Below are positions 16,952-25,204 of a stretch of 64,000 nucleotides of DNA, piece by piece. The DNA is from Pseudorhizobium flavum (GTDB lineage Bacteria > Pseudomonadota > Alphaproteobacteria > Rhizobiales > Rhizobiaceae). The stretch is taken from positions 2,418,001-2,482,000 of the forward strand of contig NZ_LR723670.1 in assembly GCF_902502825.2 (NCBI RefSeq). Direction: 5' to 3'. Position numbers and translations under genes: made by a program. How positions within the stretch are numbered: position 1 is the first letter of the stretch; every line of letters begins with the position of its first letter. Below the pieces are notes generated by a model. That model was not told the origin of the DNA and did not search any database. It saw only the letters and a list, made by a program, of their open reading frames with translations.

Positions 16952-18280
16952 ATGTCCAACCGCCTCAACACCACGCCGAACGATCTTCGCGCGTTCTGGA
17001 TGCCGTTCACGGCAAACCGCCAGTTCAAGAAGGAGCCGCGCCTCTTCGTCGGTGCAAAGGATATGCACTATACGACGCATGACGGGCGCCAGGTTCTCGA
17101 TGCGACGGCCGGCCTCTGGTGCGTCAATGCCGGCCACTGCCGACCGAAGATCACCGAGGCGATTCGCGAACAGGCCGGCGAACTGGACTATGCTCCAGCC
17201 TTCCAGCTCGGCCATCCGAAGGCCTTCGAGTTGGCCAACCGCCTGGTCAACATCGCACCGGATGGCCTGAACCACGTCCTCTACACCAATTCCGGCTCCG
17301 AGTCGGTCGACACCGCCCTCAAGGTCGCCCTCGCCTATCATCGCGTGAAGGGCGACGGTTCGCGCTTCCGCCTGATCGGCCGCGAGCGCGGCTATCACGG
17401 CGTCAACTTCGGCGGCATCTCCGTCGGCGGCATTGTCGCCAACCGCAAGATGTTCGGTACGCTGCTCACCGGCGTCGACCACATGCCGCACACCCATCAG
17501 CCGGGCAAGAATGCCTTCACCCGCGGCGAGCCCGAACATGGTGGCGACCTCGCCTCCGAGCTGGAGCGCATCGTCACCCTGCATGACGCCTCGACCATTG
17601 CCGCCGTGATCGTCGAGCCGGTGGCCGGATCGACCGGCGTGCTCATCCCCCCGAAGGGCTACCTTCAGAAGCTCCGCGATATCTGCACGAAGCACGGCAT
17701 CCTGCTGATCTTCGACGAGGTCATCACCGGCTTCGGCCGCATGGGAACGCCGTTTGCCGCGCAATACTACGGCGTCACGCCCGATATCATGACGACCGCC
17801 AAGGGCCTTACCAACGGGGTCATCCCGATGGGTGCCGTTCTCGTCAGCTCCGAGATCCACGACGCCTTCATGAGTGGCCCGGAGCACATGATCGAGTTCT
17901 TCCACGGCTACACCTATTCGGGCAATCCGATTGCCGCCGCCGCCGGCCTCGCAACGCTGGAAACCTACAAGGAGGAAGGCCTCTTCGACCGGGCGCGCGA
18001 CATGGCGCCTTACTGGGAGGATGGACTGCATTCGCTGAAGGACCTGCCGAACGTCATCGACATTCGCAATATCGGCACGATCGGCGCGATCGAACTCGAT
18101 CCGATCGCCGGAGAGCCCACCAAGCGCGCCTTCTCCGCCTTCCTCAAGGCCTATGAGAACGGCCTCTTGATCCGCACGACCGGCGACATCATCGCCATGT
18201 CTCCGCCGCTGATCGCCGAGAAGCACCATATCGACGAGATCTTCGGCAAGCTGCGCGAGATCCTGAAGTCAAACATCTGA
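16952..18280 (+). CDS. Class III omega-amino acid:pyruvate aminotransferase
   Basis: A 442-residue PLP enzyme of class III. It has the opening WMPFTANRQFK typical of beta-alanine/omega-amino acid:pyruvate transaminases, YTNSGSESVDTALK for phosphate binding, RGYHGVNFGG, the IFDEVITGFGRMG loop with the PLP-contacting Asp, and TTAKGLTNG with the Schiff-base lysine. It likely deaminates beta-alanine or a similar omega-amine using pyruvate. The ATG at 16952 has CGGGGAG about 6 nt upstream. It is a single-gene unit ended by a terminator at 18336. Confidence 0.93.
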   Translation: MSNRLNTTPNDLRAFWMPFTANRQFKKEPRLFVGAKDMHYTTHDGRQVLDATAGLWCVNAGHCRPKITEAIREQAGELDYAPAFQLGHPKAFELANRLVNIAPDGLNHVLYTNSGSESVDTALKVALAYHRVKGDGSRFRLIGRERGYHGVNFGGISVGGIVANRKMFGTLLTGVDHMPHTHQPGKNAFTRGEPEHGGDLASELERIVTLHDASTIAAVIVEPVAGSTGVLIPPKGYLQKLRDICTKHGILLIFDEVITGFGRMGTPFAAQYYGVTPDIMTTAKGLTNGVIPMGAVLVSSEIHDAFMSGPEHMIEFFHGYTYSGNPIAAAAGLATLETYKEEGLFDRARDMAPYWEDGLHSLKDLPNVIDIRNIGTIGAIELDPIAGEPTKRAFSAFLKAYENGLLIRTTGDIIAMSPPLIAEKHHIDEIFGKLREILKSNI

Positions 18281-18335
18281 CCCGTCTCTCCCGGCATCCA
18301 CCAGTTTGGATGCCGACCCAAGGTCTGCACCACCG

Positions 18336-18360
18336 AGAGGCCCTCCGGGGCCTCTTTTCA
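18336..18360 (+). terminator. Intrinsic terminator after aminotransferase
   Basis: AGAGGCC (18336-18342) pairs with GGCCTCT (18349-18355) across a 6-nt loop and is followed by TTTCAATTTT. It lies about 55 bp after the stop. Confidence 0.8.
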
Positions 18361-18484
18361 ATTTTGGTCCCCACCTGAGGAATCTCTTCCTCCCTCTGGG
18401 CACGCCTTCGTCGAGATGGCCTTGCTCCCCGGCGGTTCTGGATTACTCTCAGGCGGCGCAAAGCCTAATAAGAGGGGAAGTCCA

Positions 18485-19297
18485 ATGTGCAATCACTGCG
18501 TCATCGAAAACGTGAAGCAGAACATGCTGTCGCGCCGGTCGCTGTTCAAGGGAGCAGCCTTCGCCGGGGCTGCCGCCATGGTCGCGACGACCACGCCACG
18601 CGAGGTCCTCGCCCAGCCCGCCAGCAAGGTCTTCGACCTCACCCATGCCTATGATTCGACCTTCCCGACCTTCGACGGCAACCCGGGGATCGAGTATGAA
18701 TGGGCCGTCGAATTCGCCCAGAACGGCTACCAGCTACACAAGCTGACCATCTTCGAACACACCGGCACGCATATCGACGCTCCCTTCCATTTCAGCGCCG
18801 ACGGCACCAGCGTCGACCAGATCGAGCCGGAAAAACTCGTGGCGCCGCTTGTCATCGTCGACATCACGGATCGGGCAAGGGAAGAGGCCAACACCGCGGT
18901 GGAGGCCGCCGATATCGAAGCCTGGATCAGTGCCAATGGCGACATCCCGACAGGGGCTGTCGTCGCCCTGCGCTCGGGTTGGGCGACGAAGGTCAAGGAG
19001 GCCTCCTTCCGCAACGATGCCGAGGGCAATTTTGCCTTCCCCGGCTTTGGCAAATCGGCGACGGACCTCTTGCTGACGCTCGACGTCGCGGCCATCGGTG
19101 TCGATACGCTATCGCTCGACCCCGGCAATTCGGCAGACTTCGCCGTCCACAACTCATGGCTGCCCGCCGGCCGCTACGGCATCGAGGCGCTGGCCAATCT
19201 CGAAGAGCTTCCGGTCAAGGGCGCGACGATCATGGTGGGCGCGCCGAAGCATAGGGGCGGCACCGGCGGCCCGGCTCGCGTCCTGGCGCTGATCTAG
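18485..19297 (+). CDS. Tat-exported cyclase / kynurenine formamidase-like hydrolase
   Basis: A 270-residue protein of the cyclase family (metal-dependent, kynurenine-formamidase fold). The twin-arginine signal SRRSLFKGAAFAGAAA predicts folded export to the periplasm. The n-region before it holds an unusual CNHC motif (residues 2-5). The catalytic core includes HTGTHIDAPFHF, which carries the metal ligands of the family. The ATG at 18485 follows GAGGGGAA. The AhpD-like gene begins 12 bp after the stop, so the pair is an operon. The substrate is unknown. Confidence 0.85.
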   Translation: MCNHCVIENVKQNMLSRRSLFKGAAFAGAAAMVATTTPREVLAQPASKVFDLTHAYDSTFPTFDGNPGIEYEWAVEFAQNGYQLHKLTIFEHTGTHIDAPFHFSADGTSVDQIEPEKLVAPLVIVDITDRAREEANTAVEAADIEAWISANGDIPTGAVVALRSGWATKVKEASFRNDAEGNFAFPGFGKSATDLLLTLDVAAIGVDTLSLDPGNSADFAVHNSWLPAGRYGIEALANLEELPVKGATIMVGAPKHRGGTGGPARVLALI

Positions 19298-19308
19298 AGG
19301 ATGATACG

Positions 19309-19719
19309 ATGGCCGTCGTTTCCCTGCTGAATGACGAAGAGGCGAGCGCTGAAGCGCTCGCCGTCTTCAACGATATCCGCGAGGCGCGCGGCACCGACTA
19401 TGTCAACAATTTCTGGCGAGCGCTTGCCCATGACCCCGCCCAGCTCAAGTCGGTCTGGGACAGGATCCAGTCCGTCATGGCTCCCGGTGCGCTCGATCCG
19501 CTGGTGAAGGAACTCATCTATGTCGCCGTCTCCACCGCCAATGGCTGCGGCTACTGTGTTCACTCGCACACCGCATCCGCAAGGGCCAAGGGCATGACGC
19601 CGGACATGCATGCAGAGCTGCTGGCGGTCGTCGCCATGGCGAGCCAGACAAATGCCCTGGCGACGGCGCTCGGCGTACCGGTCGATGCGCGTTTCGACCC
19701 TGAGCAGACGAAGGGCTGA
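19309..19719 (+). CDS. Carboxymuconolactone decarboxylase / AhpD-like protein
   Basis: A 136-residue all-helical protein of the CMD/AhpD superfamily. The redox-type active site is present as NGCGYCVHSHTASA, the CxxC-x2-H pattern of AhpD-like peroxidase or disulfide reductases, not of true decarboxylases. It is cytoplasmic, with no signal peptide, unlike its Tat-exported operon partner. GAGGATGATACG precedes the ATG. Confidence 0.9.
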   Translation: MAVVSLLNDEEASAEALAVFNDIREARGTDYVNNFWRALAHDPAQLKSVWDRIQSVMAPGALDPLVKELIYVAVSTANGCGYCVHSHTASARAKGMTPDMHAELLAVVAMASQTNALATALGVPVDARFDPEQTKG

Positions 19720-19809
19720 CGAGACACCGGCATCCGGAAGAGCAACATCTGAACAAAGCATCCTGAATCCTGAAAGAGCGGCCGCTGGGCCGCCCGCTCC
19801 GCTTCGTTC

Positions 19810-20802
19810 TCAGGCGCCGAGGCTTGCCAGCTGGACGTAGATCGGCAGGCCAGCAACGAGGTTGAACGGGAATGTCAGCCCCAGCGACAGGCTGAGATAG
19901 ATCTCCGGCCGTGCATCAGGTGCCGCGATCCGCATCGCGGCGGGTACGGCGATATAGGACGCGCTGGCTGCGAGCGTGACGAGAAGCGCCGTGTTTCCTA
20001 CCGATAGTCCGGCAGCCAATGCCGGCACCAGCGCAAGCGAAGCACCGATGAGCGGCATGGCCAGCGCAAACCCGAGAAGGCCCGGGGACAGGAGCCGCCA
20101 CTCCTTGCGGATGCCGCTTCCCGCCACGGCACCGAGGTCCAGGAGGAAGAGGCAGAGCACGCCGCGGAACGGGTCGATGACGAAGCCGGAAAGCTCGCCC
20201 AGCCCCTTCTCCCCGGTCACTGCGCCGATGGCGAAGGCGCCGATCAGGATGACGATGGTGACGTTGAGCATGACATCCCGTAGCGCCGCCTTCTGCCGGC
20301 TCTGCGCCATCTCCGGATCGGCTCCCGGCATCGGATGGCGCAGGATCAGCCACAGCGCCGTCAGGATCGCCGGGGCTTCCATGGCCGCGGCCACCGCCAC
20401 CATTCCGCCGTCGAAGCCTATCCCGAGCCGCGTCAGCGCGTCGCTGCCGGCCACGAAGGTGACGATCGAGATCGAGCCATAATGGGCAGCGATCGCGGCA
20501 CGGTCCCGCGGCCCGAGCCTGGTCATGGCGCCGAGCATGACGTGGCCCAGCAGCGGCATGCTAGCCGATAGGAGGATACCTATACCAAGTGCTGCAAGGA
20601 TTTGCGGGCTGAGGCCGTGGGCGCTGACGGAGACTCCGCCCTTGAAGCCGATCGCCAGCATCAGGTAGAGCGCCATCATCTTGCCCACCCCTCCAGGCAA
20701 CGCGAGATGTCCCCCGGCGAGTGTGGCAAAGAAGCCGAGTGCGAAGAAGAGGACGGGCGCCGAGAGAAGGTTCTGGGCGGCCAGATCGAGGTAGAGATCC
20801 AT
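19810..20802 (-). CDS. SbtA-like sodium-dependent bicarbonate permease
   Basis: A 330-residue membrane protein with about ten hydrophobic helices, matching the SbtA/DUF897 family of sodium-dependent bicarbonate transporters. Characteristic segments are FFALGFFATLAGGHLALP, the central AAHYGSISIVTFV and the duplicated half with ASASYIAVPAAMR. SbtA usually works with the PII-like SbtB, but no sbtB lies next to it. It is convergent with the AhpD-like gene. Bicarbonate as substrate is by homology only. Confidence 0.85.
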   Translation of the reverse strand: MDLYLDLAAQNLLSAPVLFFALGFFATLAGGHLALPGGVGKMMALYLMLAIGFKGGVSVSAHGLSPQILAALGIGILLSASMPLLGHVMLGAMTRLGPRDRAAIAAHYGSISIVTFVAGSDALTRLGIGFDGGMVAVAAAMEAPAILTALWLILRHPMPGADPEMAQSRQKAALRDVMLNVTIVILIGAFAIGAVTGEKGLGELSGFVIDPFRGVLCLFLLDLGAVAGSGIRKEWRLLSPGLLGFALAMPLIGASLALVPALAAGLSVGNTALLVTLAASASYIAVPAAMRIAAPDARPEIYLSLSLGLTFPFNLVAGLPIYVQLASLGA

Positions 20803-21006
20803 GGGTGAGCTCGCGCGAAAGGCCGCGCTGCATCGCCCGCCGGAATCATCCGTCAGGCGCAGCCGGCTGGATATTGTTCGAAGTGAGTGCGGAAAACCGG
20901 CAGCTGTCGCCGGATCCGTCGAGAGAAAGTCTGCAGTCGCTTACCGCGCAGAAAGACCGCCAGCCGGGGCGGATACCGGCTGGCGGTCGGTCACGGCGGG
21001 ACGCGG
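20803..21006. other. Gap between sbtA-like and DUF465 genes
   Basis: Apart from the terminator hairpin at 20955-20988, no gene, repeat or operator was found in this 204-bp stretch. It should carry the promoter of the SbtA-like gene. Confidence 0.4.
20951..20988 (-). terminator. Terminator after DUF465 gene
   Basis: A perfect 13-bp stem, GACCGCCAGCCGG (20955-20967) with CCGGCTGGCGGTC (20976-20988), has an 8-nt loop and on the minus strand is followed by TTTCTG. It lies directly after the small minus-strand gene. Confidence 0.7.
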
Positions 21007-21231
21007 TCAGGACGTGAGGGTGCGGCGCTTCGGTCGCAGACGGTTCGTCACCGGTGCCGTGGTTTCTCCGATCAGTCGTTCGAGCGAGGCGATCTGGTCG
21101 CGCAGCTGAAGCTTGATCGTCTTCAGCGACTTCAACCGGATGGGATCAGGCTTCGGCCTACGCTGTTCCTCCATCACGCGCGTCTCCATGATCGCGTGCC
21201 TGGCTTTGAGCGCTCTCAACAGTCGGTTCAT
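21007..21231 (-). CDS. YdcH / DUF465 family small protein
   Basis: A 74-residue highly basic helical protein. The central RPKPDPIRLKSLKTIKLQLRD segment and following helix match the DUF465 (YdcH) family of short helical-hairpin proteins of unknown function. It is divergent from the OxyR-like regulator with 94 bp between starts and may be controlled by it. Confidence 0.75.
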   Translation of the reverse strand: MNRLLRALKARHAIMETRVMEEQRRPKPDPIRLKSLKTIKLQLRDQIASLERLIGETTAPVTNRLRPKRRTLTS

Positions 21232-21289
21232 GTCGATCTCCTTTCTTACGCGGTCAGGATGCCCGGTAGGCCATCATTAATCAAATTGA

Positions 21290-21326
21290 TTGATGGTATC
21301 GAATCGATAGTCTATAACTATCGATA
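21290..21326 (+). promoter_or_regulatory. oxyR-like promoter with embedded palindrome and leaderless start
   Basis: TTGATG (21290-21295), a 17-bp spacer and TATAAC (21313-21318) make a promoter whose transcript should begin at about 21325, one base from the ATG at 21326. A 9-bp perfect inverted repeat ATCGATAGT-N5-ACTATCGAT (21303-21325) covers the -10 box and touches the ATG. Its core ATAG-N7-CTAT equals an OxyR half-operator. There is no ribosome-binding site. Confidence 0.6.
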
Positions 21327-22234
21327 TGCCTTATCGTCCGACGATCCGTCAGCTGGAATACCTCGTGACCCTCGGCGAGACCGGCCACTTCGGCGAGGCC
21401 GCAAAGCGCTGCCATGTCTCGCAGCCGACGCTGTCGGTACAGATCGCGCTCCTTGAACAGCGGCTGGGCTGCGCCCTCATTGATCGGACGCCGGGGCTGA
21501 TCGCGCCGACGCCCGCAGGCGCCGACATCATCGCCTCCGCCCGTACGGTGCTCAACACGCTGGACGGCATGGTGGCCATGGCTTCCGCCAATCGGGATTC
21601 GCTGGGCGGGCTGATCCGGCTCGGCGCCGTTCCAACCTTTGGACCCTATTTCCTGCCCCACCTGTTGCCGCGGCTTCGCCAGGAATACCCCCAGCTCAAG
21701 CTCCACATCCGGGAGGAGCGCCCGCTCATGCTGGAGGAACAGGTCCTGAACGGCAGCATCGATTGCGGGCTGGGGCCTGTGCCCGACGAAGACATGTTCG
21801 AGTTCGCGGAGATCTTTGAAGAGCGTATATTTCTCGGCGTTCCACGCGGACACTGGCTGGGCGGCCGGGAAACGGTAGACCTTGCCTCGCTGGCGCACGA
21901 GCCACTCCTCACTCTCGGCCGCGGCCATCGCCTCCTGGATACCGTCCGCGATCTCGCCCGCGCCTCGGGCGCTCATCTGGTCGAGGACTACGAAGGCACC
22001 AGCCTCGACGCGCTCCGGCAGATGGTGTCGATCGACATGGGCCTCTCGCTCTTTCCGGAACTCTATGTCCGGTCCGAGTTCCAGGGCGAGCAGAACGTGC
22101 ATCTGCTTCGTGTCGATGGCTGGCCCGGCTCCCGCACAATCGGCTTCTTCTGGCGCCGGGGCAGCGTGCGGAGCGAGCACTACCGCCGGCTGGCCGTTCT
22201 GGGAAAGGCCGCAGCCGAAGGACTTTTCAAATAG
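21326..22234 (+). CDS. OxyR-like LysR-family regulator lacking redox cysteines
   Basis: A 302-residue LysR regulator closest to OxyR. It has an HTH at residues about 6-65 (RQLEYLVTLGETGHFGEAAKR, SQPTLSVQIALLEQRLG), then the effector domain with PTFGPYFLPHLLP. The peroxide-sensing region aligns without gaps to OxyR, but the peroxidatic Cys199 is R202 (GRGHRLLD) and the resolving Cys208 is A211. Peroxide sensing by the classical disulfide is therefore impossible. It may respond to another signal or act as a constitutive factor. The start has no Shine-Dalgarno sequence and abuts an OxyR-type palindrome. Confidence 0.9.
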   Translation: MPYRPTIRQLEYLVTLGETGHFGEAAKRCHVSQPTLSVQIALLEQRLGCALIDRTPGLIAPTPAGADIIASARTVLNTLDGMVAMASANRDSLGGLIRLGAVPTFGPYFLPHLLPRLRQEYPQLKLHIREERPLMLEEQVLNGSIDCGLGPVPDEDMFEFAEIFEERIFLGVPRGHWLGGRETVDLASLAHEPLLTLGRGHRLLDTVRDLARASGAHLVEDYEGTSLDALRQMVSIDMGLSLFPELYVRSEFQGEQNVHLLRVDGWPGSRTIGFFWRRGSVRSEHYRRLAVLGKAAAEGLFK

Positions 22235-22480
22235 CTCGGCTCAACGCTTTCACGCTCAAATCTTCGGCATCCTCTTGAGGTCTGCGACTGCATTTTCGGC
22301 AATATCCTTGCGAAGCCTCCGGGGACGCTCTACGACTTTGTGAGGTCCGCGCCGCAGCCAAACATGGCGCGCCGGATTGAAGCCTGCACCGGCCGCGCGT
22401 CTTGGCACGACCTCTCCCGGTCGACGCGCTGCGGACGAGGTGCGGATTGACGGGTCTTCGACCCTAGAAGGAGAACCAAG
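22235..22480 (+). promoter_or_regulatory. Upstream region of branched-chain binding protein gene
   Basis: A 246-bp gap. AGAAGGAGAACC lies directly before the ATG at 22481. No strong palindrome or second gene was seen. Confidence 0.3.
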
Positions 22481-23587
22481 ATGAACCGGAAACTATTCGC
22501 CGGCGCGACCATGCTCGCCTCGCTGGCTTTCGCCCCCCTCGCCCATGCCGAAATCGTCATCGGGCTCATCGCACCGCTGACCGGCCCGGTCGCCGCCTAT
22601 GGCGAGCAGGTCAAGAACGGCGCCGAAGTAGCCGTAGAAGAGATCAACAAGGCCGGCGGCATCAACGGCGAGCAGGTCACGCTGAAGATCGCCGACGACG
22701 CCGGCGAGCCGAAGCAGGGCGTCTCCGCCGCCAATCAGCTTGTCGGCGAAGGCGTGCGCTTCGTGGTCGGCCCCGTCACCTCGGGTGTCGCCATCCCGGC
22801 ATCCGACGTCCTCGCCGAAAACGGCATCCTCATGGTCACGCCCACCGCGACCGCACCGGACCTGACCGCCCGCGGCCTCACCAACGTGCTGCGCACCTGC
22901 GGTCGCGACGACCAGCAGGCTGAAGTGGCGGCAAACTATGTTCTGGAAAACCACAAGGACAAGAAGATCGCCATCATCAACGACAAGGGTCAGTATGGCA
23001 AAGGCCTTGCCGACGCCTTCAAGGCGACCCTCAATGCAGGCGGCGTGACAGAAGTCTTCAACGATGCCCTCACCCCAGGCGACAAGGATTTCAGCGCACT
23101 GACCACCCGCATGAAGTCGGATGGAGTCGAGCTCATCTATTTCGGTGGCTACCACCCGGAAGCCGGTCTGCTCGCGCGCCAGTTGGCAGATGCCGGCGTT
23201 GACGCGGTGATCATCGGCGGCGATGGCCTGTCGAACAGCGAGTACTGGAACATTGCGACCGAGGAGGCCGCGGGCACCGTTTTCACCAACGCTACGGACG
23301 CCACCAAGAACCCCGATTCCAAGGCCGCTGCCGATGCTCTCGGCTCCAAGAACATCCCGGCCGAGGCCTTCACGCTGAATGCCTATGCGGCCGTAGAGGT
23401 CATCAAGGCCGGCATCGAGAAGGCCGGCAGCGCCGAGGACACCGAAGCTGTCGCGGCAGCACTCAAGGACGGACAGCCGATCAAGACGGCCATCGGCGAA
23501 GTGACCTATGGCGAAACCGGCGACCTCACCTCGCAGAGCTTCTCGCTCTTCAAGTGGGAAGACGGCAAGATCGTCGCCGTCGAGTAA
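22481..23587 (+). CDS. Branched-chain amino acid ABC transporter binding protein (LivK-like)
   Basis: A 368-residue periplasmic binding protein of the Leu/Ile/Val type I fold. It has a signal peptide to about residue 23 (APLAHA), then [19 protein letters not shown] and the hinge [19 protein letters not shown]. Ligand-site-like residues occur in TATAPDLT and in the strand [13 protein letters not shown]. It captures branched-chain or related amino acids. It is monocistronic here, closed by a strong terminator; membrane and ATPase genes must lie elsewhere. Confidence 0.93.
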   Translation: MNRKLFAGATMLASLAFAPLAHAEIVIGLIAPLTGPVAAYGEQVKNGAEVAVEEINKAGGINGEQVTLKIADDAGEPKQGVSAANQLVGEGVRFVVGPVTSGVAIPASDVLAENGILMVTPTATAPDLTARGLTNVLRTCGRDDQQAEVAANYVLENHKDKKIAIINDKGQYGKGLADAFKATLNAGGVTEVFNDALTPGDKDFSALTTRMKSDGVELIYFGGYHPEAGLLARQLADAGVDAVIIGGDGLSNSEYWNIATEEAAGTVFTNATDATKNPDSKAAADALGSKNIPAEAFTLNAYAAVEVIKAGIEKAGSAEDTEAVAAALKDGQPIKTAIGEVTYGETGDLTSQSFSLFKWEDGKIVAVE

Positions 23588-23608
23588 CGACAAGCCATCT
23601 GCACAACG

Positions 23609-23636
23609 AAAAGCGGCCGGAGACGGCCGCTTTTTT
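23609..23636 (+). terminator. Intrinsic terminator after livK-like gene
   Basis: AAAAGCGGCCG pairs with CGGCCGCTTTT across a GAGA tetraloop (23620-23623) and runs into six T residues. It works in either direction in principle. Confidence 0.92.
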
Positions 23637-23694
23637 GTTGGCGGGCGGGCTGGTCGCTGCCATCTTGCTACCCTCACAGCGGGGGAGAGTTTCG

Positions 23695-24084
23695 ATGGCG
23701 CGAAGAGATTTTGATCCTGAGACCGTGAAGCCGCACGGACGCGTCGCGGCCAGGGGCACCGTCTTCGACGCCGGGGCGGATGGTCCCTGGCGCGGCTTTC
23801 TCGCCGGAGAGGTGATCTGTGGAGAGGTAACCGTGCTCGCCTATGGAAACGACACACCGGGGACAGGTCCGCGGCTGCATGTCCATCCCTATGACGAAAC
23901 CTTTGTCGTCGTCGTAGGCAGGGCAAGGTTCTTCGTCGGTGACGAGGTCATCGAGGCCGGCGCGGGAGAAGCCGTCCTCGGGCCAGCCGGCATTCCGCAC
24001 CGCTTCGAGAATATCGGGACCGGTCGGCTGCAGACGATCGACATCCACCACTCGCCCCGCTGGATCCAGACGGACCTGGACTGA
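23695..24084 (+). CDS. Cupin domain protein
   Basis: A 129-residue single-domain cupin. Motif 1 is GPRLHVHPYDETFVVVVGRARFF with H-x-H-x4-E metal ligands. Motif 2 ends in PAGIPHRFENIG with the fourth histidine. It likely binds Fe, Mn or Zn; the reaction cannot be told from sequence. The start at 23695 follows GGGGGAGAG. It is convergent with the SDR gene. Confidence 0.85.
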   Translation: MARRDFDPETVKPHGRVAARGTVFDAGADGPWRGFLAGEVICGEVTVLAYGNDTPGTGPRLHVHPYDETFVVVVGRARFFVGDEVIEAGAGEAVLGPAGIPHRFENIGTGRLQTIDIHHSPRWIQTDLD

Positions 24085-24096
24085 CCTCTAAGGGCT

Positions 24097-24786
24097 TTAC
24101 TCCGCGTAGATCATCTTTCGCGTCATGCCGCCGTCGAGAACCAGCACCTGGCCAGTCATGAAACCAGCGGAAGCGAGATAGAGCACCGCATCGGCCACAT
24201 CCTGCGGGCGTCCGACGCGCCCGGCGGGATGCTGCTCGTGGTCGACCGGCCGCAGATCCTCTTCGCCGGAAATCCAGCCCGGCGCGATCGCGTTGACGCG
24301 GATCTTCGGCCCGAGGCTGACGGCGAGTGCATGGGTCAGCGCCACGAGTCCGCCCTTCGATGCCGCATAGGCTTCCGTCTGCGGTTCCGACATGAAGGCG
24401 CGGGTGGATGCCATGTTGACGATCGATGCACCCTCGCCCATCAGTGGCACGGCCGAGCGCGTCATCAGGAAGGCGCCAGTCAGGTGGCTGTCGATCACCT
24501 TTCGCCAAACCTCCAGCGACAACTCCGAGATCGGCCCGTTGCCCGGTCCGGAAATGCCCGAATTGTTGACCACCAGGTCGAGGCTGTCCCAGCCGAGTTC
24601 CTCGAAGGCACCGGCGACTGACGTCTCGTCGCCGACATCGCAGTGGATCTGGCGCGTCCCCTCCGGCCCCTGCTCCAGGTCGAAGGATGCCACGTCGAAG
24701 CCGGCTTTCCGGAGGGCTGCGCATAAACCTGTGCCGATGAGGCCGGCACCACCTGTCACGATCGCTCTTTTCATCTGGCGTGACAT
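24097..24786 (-). CDS. Short-chain dehydrogenase/reductase
   Basis: A 229-residue classical SDR. It has the cofactor motif TGGAGLIGTG near residue 10, NNSG in the centre, a catalytic Ser in the IVNMASTRAF strand, the Y-x3-K pair as AYAASKGG, and the C-terminal VLDGG. The acidic residue after beta-2 (SFDLE) predicts NAD(H) preference. Substrate unknown. The first ATG is used; a second Met four residues in is possible. No neighbour defines a pathway. Confidence 0.9.
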   Translation of the reverse strand: MSRQMKRAIVTGGAGLIGTGLCAALRKAGFDVASFDLEQGPEGTRQIHCDVGDETSVAGAFEELGWDSLDLVVNNSGISGPGNGPISELSLEVWRKVIDSHLTGAFLMTRSAVPLMGEGASIVNMASTRAFMSEPQTEAYAASKGGLVALTHALAVSLGPKIRVNAIAPGWISGEEDLRPVDHEQHPAGRVGRPQDVADAVLYLASAGFMTGQVLVLDGGMTRKMIYAE

Positions 24787-24831
24787 AGGAACCGACGGCC
24801 TGATGTCGAGCGTCGCGTGTGCCGCAGCCTT

Positions 24832-25077
24832 CTACGCCCGGATCAGGATTCCCGCCTCTTCCGCCGCGGCCACGAAGGCCGCCCGTGCATCCTCCGCCTT
24901 GCGCTTGTCTTCGATCACTCCGGTGCAGGCATGAAGCGCCTTGTCGAGTGCCGGCCCCTCATCCAGTGGCCAATCCTCGATCATGGCCCAGGAGGCCGCC
25001 TGCACGCCATCGATGGCCGTCTCCACCGGCGGCTCGCCGACCGAGATCAGCACGGGATTTTTCCAGGACTTGCTCAT
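24832..25077 (-). CDS. DUF982 domain protein
   Basis: An 81-residue small protein matching DUF982, a family largely limited to rhizobia, often multicopy and of unknown function. Typical residues are PVLISVGEPP, EDWPLDEGPALDKALHAC and the ending ARAAFVAAAEEAGI. The start at 25077 (MSKSWKNP) removes upstream sequence unlike the family; CTGAGG precedes it. Confidence 0.8.
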   Translation of the reverse strand: MSKSWKNPVLISVGEPPVETAIDGVQAASWAMIEDWPLDEGPALDKALHACTGVIEDKRKAEDARAAFVAAAEEAGILIRA

Positions 25078-25204
25078 CCTCAGTCCCTTAGTCGATCCGC
25101 CCTGCCGCATCCAGTGGCATTTGCCGTGACGAACACCGCCGCGGACTTCCCCCGACGCCCCGCAGCCCCTAGAACGCTCCAGAAGAACCATGCGGAGAAC
25201 CGAA

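Noticed and set aside
21326..22234. Functional OxyR peroxide sensor
   Set aside because: Both redox cysteines are replaced, so the name OxyR would mislead.
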